DNA of 64,000 nucleotides from assembly GCA_964474905.1 (NCBI GenBank), contig CAYYUP010000010.1:1-64000 (forward strand). The letters are read 5' to 3'. Both the position numbers and the translations under genes were made by a program. Positions 1-8,534 of the stretch are shown piece by piece; the first letter of the stretch is position 1, and the number at the start of each line of letters is the position of its first letter. The stretch is from JADJRG01 sp964474905 (lineage in GTDB: Bacteria > Myxococcota_A > Polyangia > Nannocystales > Nannocystaceae). A model generated the notes under the pieces. That model saw only the letters and a program-made list of their open reading frames with translations. It was not told the DNA's origin and made no database searches.

Positions 1-52
<52 letters not shown>

Positions 53-201
53 GATGCTGTTTGTTGTCTCTCAAGTGCCGAAGCACAGGGTGACGGGTTG
101 GCCAATCTCACGACTGACCGAATCCCACAGGCTCATTGCTTCACTTCACACACCTTACGGCGTGATCCGCGAGCGTTTTCTCGTGGTTTCCTCTTCCTCA
201 A

Positions 202-218
202 CCAGTTTTCAGAGAGCG
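202..218 (-). promoter_or_regulatory. boxA-like rRNA antitermination site
   Basis: Minus strand reads CGCTCTCTGAAAACTGG, close to the boxA-type TGCTCTTTGAAAACTG found in rRNA leaders and spacers, where Nus factors load. It lies between P1 and the 16S 5' end, as expected for the leader transcript. Confidence 0.5.
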
Positions 219-257
219 TCCTCGCCGTGCTCGCTTCCGCAAGCGCGGCGGAGGGAA

Positions 258-306
258 GGCTTATCTCCATCCCTCGTTTCCGTCAAGGTCAGTGGTCGAG
301 TTTTTT
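258..306 (-). promoter_or_regulatory. Candidate rRNA promoter, proximal (P1)
   Basis: On the minus strand a -35 box TTGACG (281-286) is followed after exactly 17 bases by a weak -10 box TAAGCC (258-263). A run of six A lies about 15-20 bases upstream of the -35 (301-306), in the position of an UP element. The same arrangement recurs about 134 bp upstream, which supports a tandem rrn promoter pair. Confidence 0.5.
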
Positions 307-391
307 GTGGTTGGGCTTGAAGGCCCGCTCACATCGGCTCGGCTGGTCTTGTCGGCCCGGCGTCGAGCGCTGCTCTCCGTCGGGGTGGAGA

Positions 392-439
392 GATTTAGTC
401 GTCTTGCTCGAAGCCGTCAAGGCCCTGGTGCGTTTTTTT
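392..439 (-). promoter_or_regulatory. Candidate rRNA promoter, distal (P2)
   Basis: Minus strand: -35 TTGACG (415-420), 17-base spacer, -10 TAAATC (392-397), and an A7 tract at 433-439 about 13-19 bases upstream of the -35. It shares the CCTTGACGG core and spacing with P1. The -10 boxes are poor matches to consensus, so the call rests on the repeated architecture upstream of an rRNA gene. Confidence 0.5.
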
Positions 440-719
440 GAATCAGGCCAATTTCGGCCCTGATGGGGCCACTGTGCGCACTTTCGTCGTTTTCCCGGCG
501 AATCCAACAGGGCCTAGCCCATAGTTTTTTCCTGGGCGTCACTTGCGCCTAGCTGTTCTGGGGCGATCTCAGACCGCCGATGCAGAACCCCCGGACCCTC
601 GCCGCCGAGCCATCAAACCGGCACGCCGCCGAGCCAGGTCGCGGCCATCGCGGCAAACCCCAAGGAGATCTCCCCGGCATGCTCTCCAAACTCCAAACTC
701 TGGACCCTGCATCCGAGCC

Positions 720-1490
720 TCAGCCCGGCCAGCCATAATAGATGCCGACCATCTCGCGGCGAACGTCGGCGAGGGCCTGCAGGTTCTCAGGGGTTCCCAC
801 GTCGGCCCCTGCATGAAAGTACTCGCGCGGCTCCAGCTGGGTGCGCAGCATCTTCGTCTGCCAGATGTTCTCGTTTTGCAGGACGAGATCTTCGCAGTCG
901 TAGTTCGCGAGCACGTCTGGGCTGATGAAGTCCTGGATCGAGCGCACCGTATGGTCCATGTAGACGCGCTTGCCCTCTGCGTCGCGGGTAAAGCCCCGAA
1001 CCACGTAATCGATGATCACAACGTCGCTCTCAAAACTCTCGAACATATAGTCGAGCGCCCGCAGAGGCACGATGGTCCCGCAGGTGGCGATGTCGATGTC
1101 CACTCGAAACGAGCAGATCCCCTTTGGATCGGTCCAATCCGGGTAGGTGTGCGCACATAGGTGACTTTTGGTCAGGTGTGCAGCGACGCTCGTAGGGCCA
1201 GAGAGCTCCGCTTTGGCATGACCGAGATCGCTCATCAGGACGAGAGAGCTCGCGCCGTGCGGATCGTAATCCTGATCCGAGACCGAAAGCACCTCTGCGT
1301 CGATGATTTCGGCGATGCGGCGAAGGATCGTGGTGATCCGCGCAGCCGAAAATCGATCGTCGAGGCTGGCTACATAGCCCTGCCGCTCGTCTTCCGTGCG
1401 AGCGACAAAGAAGTCGTAGAGGTTGAAGCTGACAACCTTGGTGAGGTTATTGAAGCCAGTGAGACGAACTTCATCGCGTTCCTTCGACAT
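720..1490 (-). CDS. speD: S-adenosylmethionine decarboxylase proenzyme, E. coli type
   Basis: Makes decarboxylated AdoMet, the aminopropyl donor for spermidine. The 256-residue protein aligns end to end with E. coli SpeD (264 residues): N-terminal GFNNLTK, the processing site KSHLCAHTYP with cleavage expected between Lys108 and Ser109 to create the pyruvoyl cofactor, then RVDIDIATCGTIVPL, the DYVVRGFTRD motif and C-terminal EMVGIYYG. The ATG at 1490 is preferred because the homologue begins just before this point; an in-frame GTG at 1529 would add 13 unlike residues. Neither start has a clear Shine-Dalgarno site. It stands alone, divergent from the HTTM pair. speA at 12124 supplies another step of the same pathway. 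Confidence 0.95.
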   Translation of the reverse strand: MSKERDEVRLTGFNNLTKVVSFNLYDFFVARTEDERQGYVASLDDRFSAARITTILRRIAEIIDAEVLSVSDQDYDPHGASSLVLMSDLGHAKAELSGPTSVAAHLTKSHLCAHTYPDWTDPKGICSFRVDIDIATCGTIVPLRALDYMFESFESDVVIIDYVVRGFTRDAEGKRVYMDHTVRSIQDFISPDVLANYDCEDLVLQNENIWQTKMLRTQLEPREYFHAGADVGTPENLQALADVRREMVGIYYGWPG

Positions 1491-1692
1491 AGCTGAGAGA
1501 GCAGAGGTTCGCCGGCCGGGACCGAGCACGTCAAGATTGGCCTCGTCGCAAATCGCAAGACCGAACCACTGCTCGCGTCAAACACGCATCATTTTCATTG
1601 CAAAAATTGCGCGCACTCACCGCAAATGAGGCGCCTTCTCGATGCTCTTTGCGCTTGCGCCCGATTTCACCGTTTCCGACACTCGCAAACCT

Positions 1693-4533
1693 ATGCTTGG
1701 GCTAGCCACGGCCGCATTTTCTGCACTCTCTTTCCTCCTCGAGGATCGAATCCCAAACGAAGACGCCATCGCCCTCGCTCCAACCGTTGGTTGGAGCCTG
1801 GTCTTTTGCGCAGTCTGCGTATTCACGTTGTTCATCGTGCAGAGCGATCGCTGGCGGCGGCTCTGGTTGACGATGGAGGACCCGCGGCCGATGGCGCTCT
1901 TCCGCATCGTCTTCGCCTTCGTCGTCATCTGCAACATCAACGATCTGTGGGAGTACTTCGAGATGCTCTTCACCGACGAGGGCGTCTTTTTCTCAGACTC
2001 CGCTCGTCAGATCTTCGCGGCCGGCCAGTTCAAGGGCTACGGCGACGGCATCGGCGAGGATCCCCGCGGTTTCTTCGATATCCACGGGTTGCTGCTCTTC
2101 CTTAAAGGACAGAAGTACTCGCTGCTCTTTTTCTGGGACACACCGATCGCCTGGTGGACCCAATGGGCGCTCTTCCACCTCGTCACGGTGCTCTTTCTCG
2201 TCGGCTGGCGAACCCGGCTGATGGGCGTTCTCAGCTTCCTGCTGATGAACTCGATCTTCCTCCGCAACCAGCTCTTCTGGGAGGGCACCGAGCTGGTCTA
2301 CCGAGTGTTCTTCATCTACCTGCTCGCCTCCCGCAGCGGTGAGGCCTACAGCGTCGACAACTGGCTCCGCTGCAGGCGACTGCGCAAGCAAAAGCTCCTC
2401 AGCGAGCGCAACGGCCCCGGTGGTGGAGCCGGCATTAATCCGACAAAAGAGCACCCCAAGGGGCTCGCTGCGATCTACCGGCTGATCCCCGCCTGGCCGC
2501 GATGGCTCGTCGTCATCAATCTGGGCGCGCTCTACTGCTACACGGGAGTGGTTAAAAACGGCGCCGTTTGGGCGAAGGGCGACGCGCTCTACTACGCCCT
2601 GAACATGGACCACTTCTACCGGTTCTACCCCCAGGAGATCGCGTCCATCGCCGGCACCAACCTCTTCCGCCTGGCGACCTGGATCACCCACTGGTGGGAA
2701 GCCTTTTTCCCGATTTTAGTCTTCGCAGTGATCGCCCGCTGGGCCCTCCGCGAGCACATCGAGCCACTCAAGGGCATTCGCCTCTGGATCGTCCGCGCCT
2801 GCTGGCTCTTCGTCGGGATCGGCGCGATGACAACCGCCCTGATCGCGATGCCGGTCCATTACGTGCCGGGTGTCGCCTTCAAACTCTCGACCGCCGAGTT
2901 CCAGATCGCCTTCGCCGCGGCCTGGATGGTGCTGATCTCGCTCATCGGTCTCTTCTGGTGGCGCCTCGGCAATCGACCCCGCACCGTCACGATCAAAGGC
3001 CACAGCTTCACCCTCGATCGCGCGTGGTTCTGCCGCTGGGTGCTCGGCCGCCGGATGGTCTTGACCCTCGGCATGTTGTTCCACGGCAACCTCAACGTGT
3101 TGATGAACATCGGCCTCTTCCCGCCGGTGATGCTCTCGCTCTACATCTGCTTCCTGAATGGTGATGAGCCGGGGCGCATCCTTCGGCTGATCGGCAAGCG
3201 CCTGCCCGCATGGGTGCCGGGCATCCCCGCAGACGTGCGTCGCGGCGAGCCGCCCCTGCCCGCCGAGGACCGCTCGCTCAACCATCACATCCGCGATTCA
3301 AGGGCTCTCCCAGAGTGGCTGATGTTCGCCCTCTTGGGCGCGACCCTCATCGGCATCGCCCTGCACGCCTACGCCGAGATCAACTTCGGTTGGACGGCGC
3401 TCAGCATCGGCTTCACGCTGGTCGTGTTCTCCTACGTGCAGGGCCATCGCGGCACCCCGGGCTTGTCCGTGCGCACGGTTCTCTTGCTCGCATCGATCGT
3501 CGGCCTGATGTGGCTCTTCGACCAGGATGGGGAGCGCTGGCGAGCTATCCGCGCTGGCGTCCTCGTGCTCTTCGCAGGCACGATGATCCTCCGCAAGCTC
3601 TCTCCGGGCTTGGATCGCGCCCTCGCCCGCCTGGGCCTGACGTTCACATCGCCCTCAAAGCCTGCCGACGAAAATCTGCCGACGCACGATGCCCACACCG
3701 ATCATCTGCGAGCGCCCTGGGCCTACGGTCCGTTCGGCCGTCTGGTCGTCGGCAGCATGCTGGTCTGGCATATCACCGGCGTCGCGGTCTGGCTGCTGCC
3801 GGCAAAGGACTCGCTCCACTGGGGTGGCGAGGCCAAGCAGACCTTCCGCCGCTGGTTGCTCACCACCGCGACAGACCAATCCTGGGGAATGTTCGCCCCC
3901 AACCCGCCCCGGCATAACGTCTTTATGCGAGCGGTCGTCGTCGATCAAAACGACGAGAAATGGGACATGCGCACCGACGTCTACGCCGATGAGCGCCGGC
4001 CGATCCCCTGGATCTGGAACGACCGCATGCGCAAGATGAACCGCCGCATCATCGGCGGCGAGTCGGGCAAGGGCGGCTGGTACCAAAAGTGGTACGGCCG
4101 CTACCTCTGCCGCAGCTGGGCCCTCGCCCACAACGGCACCGCCCCCAAAAAGGTCGAACTCTTCAAGATCTCGTACCGAATCCCGAGCCCCAACGAGGTT
4201 CGCGTAAAGGGTTGGTACAAGCCCGCGATCCAGATGGTGCTCGCCGGATCCGAGCACCGCAAATACACCGAGACCTGCCGCAGCGGTATCAACGCTCAGG
4301 TCCCCAACTACCAGCGCGAGCGTCACGGCCTGCCGCTCGTGGACGAAGACTCGGTCAAGCTCTGGGACAAGCACCGCAAGAAAAAATGGGACAAGCGCAA
4401 CGACCCGCGCGGCATCACCAAGCCGGCGATCCAAAAGGTCAAGCGAACCATCAACAAGGCCCGTTCTGAGGCGCGCAAGGCCAAGGCCGAAGAGCGCAGG
4501 ACCCGGGCATTGCGGCGCCAAGCCCAAAAATAG
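1693..4533 (+). CDS. HTTM-domain (vitamin K carboxylase-like) membrane protein, copy A
   Basis: A 946-residue integral membrane protein with many hydrophobic segments. It carries the HTTM-type opening (DPRPMALFRI), the block LYCYTGVVKNGAVW with Lys288, and the motif MFAPNP (from about residue 733) in a C-terminal soluble part, both typical of bacterial HTTM/vitamin K-dependent gamma-carboxylase-like proteins. The C terminus is Lys/Arg-rich. The ATG at 1693 is chosen because its MLGLATA..DRIPNE aligns with the start of the downstream paralogue; an upstream ATG at 1642 would add 17 residues. The next gene follows after 27 bp and is clearly a paralogue, so the two form an operon. Substrate unknown; glutamate carboxylation is not shown. 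Confidence 0.85.
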   Translation: MLGLATAAFSALSFLLEDRIPNEDAIALAPTVGWSLVFCAVCVFTLFIVQSDRWRRLWLTMEDPRPMALFRIVFAFVVICNINDLWEYFEMLFTDEGVFFSDSARQIFAAGQFKGYGDGIGEDPRGFFDIHGLLLFLKGQKYSLLFFWDTPIAWWTQWALFHLVTVLFLVGWRTRLMGVLSFLLMNSIFLRNQLFWEGTELVYRVFFIYLLASRSGEAYSVDNWLRCRRLRKQKLLSERNGPGGGAGINPTKEHPKGLAAIYRLIPAWPRWLVVINLGALYCYTGVVKNGAVWAKGDALYYALNMDHFYRFYPQEIASIAGTNLFRLATWITHWWEAFFPILVFAVIARWALREHIEPLKGIRLWIVRACWLFVGIGAMTTALIAMPVHYVPGVAFKLSTAEFQIAFAAAWMVLISLIGLFWWRLGNRPRTVTIKGHSFTLDRAWFCRWVLGRRMVLTLGMLFHGNLNVLMNIGLFPPVMLSLYICFLNGDEPGRILRLIGKRLPAWVPGIPADVRRGEPPLPAEDRSLNHHIRDSRALPEWLMFALLGATLIGIALHAYAEINFGWTALSIGFTLVVFSYVQGHRGTPGLSVRTVLLLASIVGLMWLFDQDGERWRAIRAGVLVLFAGTMILRKLSPGLDRALARLGLTFTSPSKPADENLPTHDAHTDHLRAPWAYGPFGRLVVGSMLVWHITGVAVWLLPAKDSLHWGGEAKQTFRRWLLTTATDQSWGMFAPNPPRHNVFMRAVVVDQNDEKWDMRTDVYADERRPIPWIWNDRMRKMNRRIIGGESGKGGWYQKWYGRYLCRSWALAHNGTAPKKVELFKISYRIPSPNEVRVKGWYKPAIQMVLAGSEHRKYTETCRSGINAQVPNYQRERHGLPLVDEDSVKLWDKHRKKKWDKRNDPRGITKPAIQKVKRTINKARSEARKAKAEERRTRALRRQAQK

Positions 4534-4560
4534 AGACTCCAACACAGAGGTCAAAACCAA

Positions 4561-7272
4561 ATGATCGGCGTACTCGGCACGGCGATGGCGATCGCCGACA
4601 GAATCCCAAACGAGCAGGCGATCGCACTCTCGCCTGTGATCGGCTGGCTGATGCTGGCCGCGGTCACCACCCTGGCGCTGATCTTCACGATCAACCGCGA
4701 AACCTGGCGTCGCTTTTGGTTGCGCGCCGAGGACCCGCGCACGATCGGGCTCTTCCGCATCTTCTTTGGCCTGGTGACCCTGGCCAACATCAACGGCCTC
4801 TGGGAGCTCTTTACCTACCTCTTCACCGATGAGGGCCTGTTTCCGACGGACATCGCCCGTCAGGTCTTCGCCGCTTCGCAGTTCGAGGGTTTTGGCGACG
4901 GCCTGTCAAAGAACGACCCCTACGGCTTTTTCTCGTGGGGCGGCGTCGTCGAGTTTCTCAAGGGGCCGAAGTTCTCCCTGCTCTTCTTTTGGGACTCCCC
5001 GAGCGCCTGGTGGATCCACTGGGCGGCCTTCCAGGTCGCCTGCATCTCGCTGATCGTCGGCTACAAGACCCGCTACACCAAGTGGATCGCGCTCTTTCTC
5101 TTCCACTCGATCATCCTCCGCAACCAGGTATTTTGGGAGGGGACCGAGAACGTCTACCGCTGCTTCCTGTTCTATCTCTGCCTGTCGCGATGCGGCACCG
5201 CCTACAGCGTCGACAACTGGCTGCGCGTCCGCAAGCTGCGTAAACAGGGCCGCCTAAGCGAGCGAGAAGGTCCCGGCGGGGGGGCTGGCCTGGCGCCCTC
5301 CAAGGCCTATCCCACCGGTCTAGAGGCCATCTACCGCCTGGTCCCCGCCTGGCCGCGCATGCTGATGATCCTTCAGACAGCGGCGCTCTACTCCTACACG
5401 GGCATCGTCAAAAACGGCCCGGTGTGGACCCGCGGCGACGCGTTTTACTACGCGCTCAACCTCGACCATTTCTACCGCTTTGAGCCCCAGCAGCTGTCGG
5501 CGATCTTCGGCACCAACGCCTTCCGGCTGATGACCTGGGTGACCCACTACTGGGAGGCCTGCTTCCCGGTTGTGATCTTCGGCCTGATCGTTCGCTTCCA
5601 TCGCCGCGAGAAAATCCCGCCCCTCAGGGGCTGGCTGATCTGGGCCCACCGCGCTCTGTGGACGCTCTTCGGCTTCCTCTGCCTCGCCGTCGTACTGGTC
5701 GCCTTCCCGGTGCACTGGCCAAGCACGCCGCGCAAGGGGCTGATGAGCATGGACCAGGCCAGCATGCTCTTCACGCTCGTCTGGCTCGGGGCGATGCTGG
5801 CGATCGCTCTGCTCTGGCCGCTGCTCTCGGGCAAGCGCGTCTTTGGTCTCCGCTTCCCGGCCTGGCTCAACCTCGACAACGTCTGCACCTGGCTGATGGG
5901 TCGCCGGATCTGGCTCGGCCTGGGCGTCATCTTTCACTCGCATCTGATGGTGCTGATGAACGTCGGCTGGTTCACGCCGGCGACCGTAACCACCTACATC
6001 GCCTTCCTCAACGGCTCTGAGATCGCCCACGTCCTCCGCCAACTCGGGCGCCGCCTGAGCAAGCTTCGTATCCCTCTGCTCTCAGCACTCATCCCCAAGC
6101 ATGTGCGCGAGGGGGCTCCGATCACGCCCGCCGAGGACCGCACCCTGCCCCGCCTACACCGCGATGCCGCACGCCTTCCCACCTGGGCGATCGTCACAGC
6201 GATCACCGCAGCTGTGCTCGGGGTCTTCTTCGCGCTGCCCACAGAGATCACCAACGAAGCCGGCGAGACCGTCAGTAAGCCGGGCACACATTGGGCGTTT
6301 ACCGCGATCGGCATCGCCATTTTCCTCGCCGTCGTCGGCTATCGCCAGGCGAATCGATGCGGTCACGAACAACTTTCGACGATCGATCCAAATACCGGCG
6401 CACCCCGACGCCCCTGGGCCTACGGACCCGCCGGTCGCTACCTCGCCGGTCTCATCGCCCTCTACCAGGTGATCGGCGTCGGCGTTTGGCTGCTGCCGCC
6501 CAAGGACTCGCTCTCGACCTGGCGGACAAAGACCCACGAATCCTTCAAGTGGTGGCTGCGGACCACCCAGACCAGTCAGGGCTGGAGGATGTTCGCCCCC
6601 AACCCGCCGCGCTCGAACCTCTTCATGCGGGTGCTCGTCACCGACGTCGACGGCGAGATCTACGACCTCAATACCGACATCTATCACCCGGCAAACCGGC
6701 CGATTCCCTGGCTCACCTACACCCGACAACGCAAAATCAACCGCCGTGTGGTCGGCGCTGAGGGGGGCAAGGGCTCGTGGTACCAAAAGTGGCACGCCCG
6801 TTGGATCTGCCGCGATTGGGCCCTCAAGCACGATGGCCAAGAGCCGACAAAGGTCGAGCTGGTCAAGCTCTGGTACGGAATCCCCTCGCCCGAGCAGGTC
6901 CGTAAAGGCGGCCCCTACGTGCCCCAAGAGCGTTTTGCCAAGACCCATCACGAGCGCATCGTCTACACCGCGATCTGCAAGAACGAGCCGCTGGGGCAGC
7001 TCTCCGACAAGCTCCGCGCCCGCCACGGCCTCGACCTCTTGCCCCCAGAGCGCCCTCACAAACCCTGGCACAAACATCGCCAGCGCAAGTGGACCAAGAA
7101 AAAAGAAGAACTCGCAAAAAAGGGCCGCGATCCCGACCGCGTGCCCTGGATGCCGCTCGGCTTCTTCGCGGTGATTTTCGCCTTCGGCTGGCGTTGGCGC
7201 GAGCTCGACCTCGACAACAAGACGCTCGCGATCAAAGCCACAGCAAAGGCCTCAAAGAAACCCGGCAAGTAA
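4561..7272 (+). CDS. HTTM-domain (vitamin K carboxylase-like) membrane protein, copy B
   Basis: A 903-residue paralogue of the preceding gene, collinear along its whole length: DRIPNEQAIALSPVIGW near the start, DPRTIGLFRI, NQVFWEGTENVYR, YSYTGIVKNGPVW with Lys284, and MFAPNP from about residue 677. It ends in a basic tail after one more hydrophobic stretch (about 860-875) that copy A lacks. An AGAGG Shine-Dalgarno-like site lies about 10 bases before the ATG. Very close spacing and full-length homology suggest tandem duplication and perhaps a two-subunit enzyme. A strong hairpin follows at 7313. Confidence 0.85.
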   Translation: MIGVLGTAMAIADRIPNEQAIALSPVIGWLMLAAVTTLALIFTINRETWRRFWLRAEDPRTIGLFRIFFGLVTLANINGLWELFTYLFTDEGLFPTDIARQVFAASQFEGFGDGLSKNDPYGFFSWGGVVEFLKGPKFSLLFFWDSPSAWWIHWAAFQVACISLIVGYKTRYTKWIALFLFHSIILRNQVFWEGTENVYRCFLFYLCLSRCGTAYSVDNWLRVRKLRKQGRLSEREGPGGGAGLAPSKAYPTGLEAIYRLVPAWPRMLMILQTAALYSYTGIVKNGPVWTRGDAFYYALNLDHFYRFEPQQLSAIFGTNAFRLMTWVTHYWEACFPVVIFGLIVRFHRREKIPPLRGWLIWAHRALWTLFGFLCLAVVLVAFPVHWPSTPRKGLMSMDQASMLFTLVWLGAMLAIALLWPLLSGKRVFGLRFPAWLNLDNVCTWLMGRRIWLGLGVIFHSHLMVLMNVGWFTPATVTTYIAFLNGSEIAHVLRQLGRRLSKLRIPLLSALIPKHVREGAPITPAEDRTLPRLHRDAARLPTWAIVTAITAAVLGVFFALPTEITNEAGETVSKPGTHWAFTAIGIAIFLAVVGYRQANRCGHEQLSTIDPNTGAPRRPWAYGPAGRYLAGLIALYQVIGVGVWLLPPKDSLSTWRTKTHESFKWWLRTTQTSQGWRMFAPNPPRSNLFMRVLVTDVDGEIYDLNTDIYHPANRPIPWLTYTRQRKINRRVVGAEGGKGSWYQKWHARWICRDWALKHDGQEPTKVELVKLWYGIPSPEQVRKGGPYVPQERFAKTHHERIVYTAICKNEPLGQLSDKLRARHGLDLLPPERPHKPWHKHRQRKWTKKKEELAKKGRDPDRVPWMPLGFFAVIFAFGWRWRELDLDNKTLAIKATAKASKKPGK

Positions 7273-7312
7273 GAAGTCGTTCTTCGCGGTTCGCGAGTTG
7301 GTCGATCTTCAA

Positions 7313-7350
7313 ATCAAGAGGACATGTCTTTTGTGACATGTCCTCTTGAT
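7313..7350. terminator. Perfect 16-bp inverted repeat, likely bidirectional terminator
   Basis: ATCAAGAGGACATGTC (7313-7328), a six-base loop, then its exact reverse complement (7335-7350). It sits between the convergent HTTM copy B and the minus-strand gene at 7583. No T-tract follows on either side, so intrinsic termination is inferred from position and stem strength only. The region 7273-7582 otherwise holds only this hairpin and the assembly gap. Confidence 0.55.
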
Positions 7351-7559
7351 CCGTGAGTTCCGTGAGCGAAGTTCAAGAACCCGGATCGCGATCGCTGACC
7401 AGCTNNNNNNNNNNNNNNNNNNNNNNNNNNNNNNNNNNNNNNNNNNNNNNNNNNNNNNNNNNNNNNNNNNNNNNNNNNNNNNNNNNNNNNNNNNNNNNNN
7501 NNNNTCCGTGAGTTCCGTGAGCGAAGTTCAAGAACCCGGATCGCGATCGCTGACCAGCT
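7350..7559. other. Scaffold gap (7405-7504, 100 N) flanked by identical 55-bp sequences
   Basis: The 55 bases before the gap (7350-7404) are identical to the 55 bases after it (7505-7559). Exactly 100 N and an exact 55-base shared end suggest two contigs ending on the same 55-mer in a de Bruijn assembly, with a placeholder gap. Either the real sequence is contiguous across this 55-mer or a repeat lies here. Confidence 0.85.
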
Positions 7560-7582
7560 ATGCACCCGTGAAAGGGCTCGGC

Positions 7583-8401
7583 TCAGGTCATGCGCGGCTC
7601 GGTGAGCTTTTTGGGACCGTCGTCGCGGGCTTCGGCCCGCATCTTGCGCTCCATGCCGCGGATCTTCGCGGTGAAAAACGCCTCGGCACCGGCGTAGAGG
7701 CAGACAAAGGTCCAGACGGGCGCCAGATGGGTGATCCAGGCCAGGCTCCAAACCGCGAAGACCAGTGACGCACGACCGATGTCGCCGTTTAGGAGCTGGC
7801 CTGTACCCGGCAGAAAAAGGCTTAGCAGGCCCGCCGTCGCCGGCAGACGCGGCTCATCGTCGTCGAAGGGCATCAACGCCGTCTCGCTCGAGATCCGGGC
7901 GAGCAAGGTTTGCTCGCCGAGCTCTTCGGCGACATCCTGAAACTCTTGCTCGAGCTCCTGTTTGACCTCTAGAGGCACCGCATACCGCGGAGTCGACCCT
8001 GGAATCACCACCAGCGTGCCCGCCGCTCGCATCGCCTCCATCGCGGTCTCGATGTCCAGGCGAGGCAAGGAAAGGGCCACCGCCGCCGAATCCACTGTGA
8101 GCACATCGACCCGCGGATCGGCGAGCAGGCTCAGGATTTGCGGTTGCAGCGGTGAGTTGCTGCCATCGTCGCGGTAGCCCAAGTCGGGCACCGGAACAGG
8201 AGCCGAACGATCCCAACCGATATCAGGGCCGTGCGTACGGACCATCTCGGTAGGCTCGCGGTGCTGCTCGTAGGCCGCCCAGCGATCGCGTGCGGCCTGC
8301 AGATCGACCTGGTGCTCGGGCCGTGCATCTCCCCCGGCCGAGTGCCGTCGGAGTCTGTGGAGCCGCGAGCGGCGACCGCGAATGGGCCGGAGGCGAGACA
8401 T
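7583..8401 (-). CDS. Hypothetical protein with C-terminal TM2-like membrane hairpin
   Basis: A 272-residue protein with an Arg-rich N terminus, a central soluble part (about 85-165) that could be a small helix-turn-helix-like fold, and a C-terminal hydrophobic pair around residues 200-255. The start of that pair, LLSLFLPGTGQLLNG, is the pattern seen in TM2/DUF5683-type proteins (PGxGQ followed by NG). Residues 150-185 are Glu/Gln-rich. No clear Shine-Dalgarno site precedes the ATG at 8401. Function unknown; it lies downstream of dapD on the same strand, 133 bp away, and converges on the HTTM operon. Confidence 0.7.
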   Translation of the reverse strand: MSRLRPIRGRRSRLHRLRRHSAGGDARPEHQVDLQAARDRWAAYEQHREPTEMVRTHGPDIGWDRSAPVPVPDLGYRDDGSNSPLQPQILSLLADPRVDVLTVDSAAVALSLPRLDIETAMEAMRAAGTLVVIPGSTPRYAVPLEVKQELEQEFQDVAEELGEQTLLARISSETALMPFDDDEPRLPATAGLLSLFLPGTGQLLNGDIGRASLVFAVWSLAWITHLAPVWTFVCLYAGAEAFFTAKIRGMERKMRAEARDDGPKKLTEPRMT

Positions 8402-8534
8402 AGGCCGTACGAGAACGATACACGATCACGTCGACCGTTCGATCAGCCGAGGCGCCGTCTACTGAGAGTAACACCGCCTGCGCCGGCGCCAAGGGCTGAT
8501 CTCTCGCGGGCTTTGCTGCGACCGAGCGCGCTCC

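Larger units (their letters stand above)
53..719 (-). other. rRNA operon leader and promoter region, no coding gene seen
   Basis: About 670 bases separate the 16S 5' end from speD. None of the open frames here resembles a protein. Read leftward it holds two promoter-like blocks and a boxA-like site (listed separately). A near-perfect inverted repeat sits at about 442-465 (ATCAGG..CCTGAT arms around GGCC), but it lacks a T-tract on the correct side in either direction, so it is not a classical terminator. Bases 541-719 hold nothing I recognise. Confidence 0.6.

Noticed and set aside
442..465. Inverted repeat in the rRNA leader as an intrinsic terminator
   Set aside because: The T-run is on the wrong side for plus-strand transcription, and the minus strand has an A-run after the stem.
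1642..1692. Upstream ATG as the start of HTTM copy A
   Set aside because: The 17 extra residues have no counterpart in the adjacent paralogue, which aligns from the ATG at 1693.
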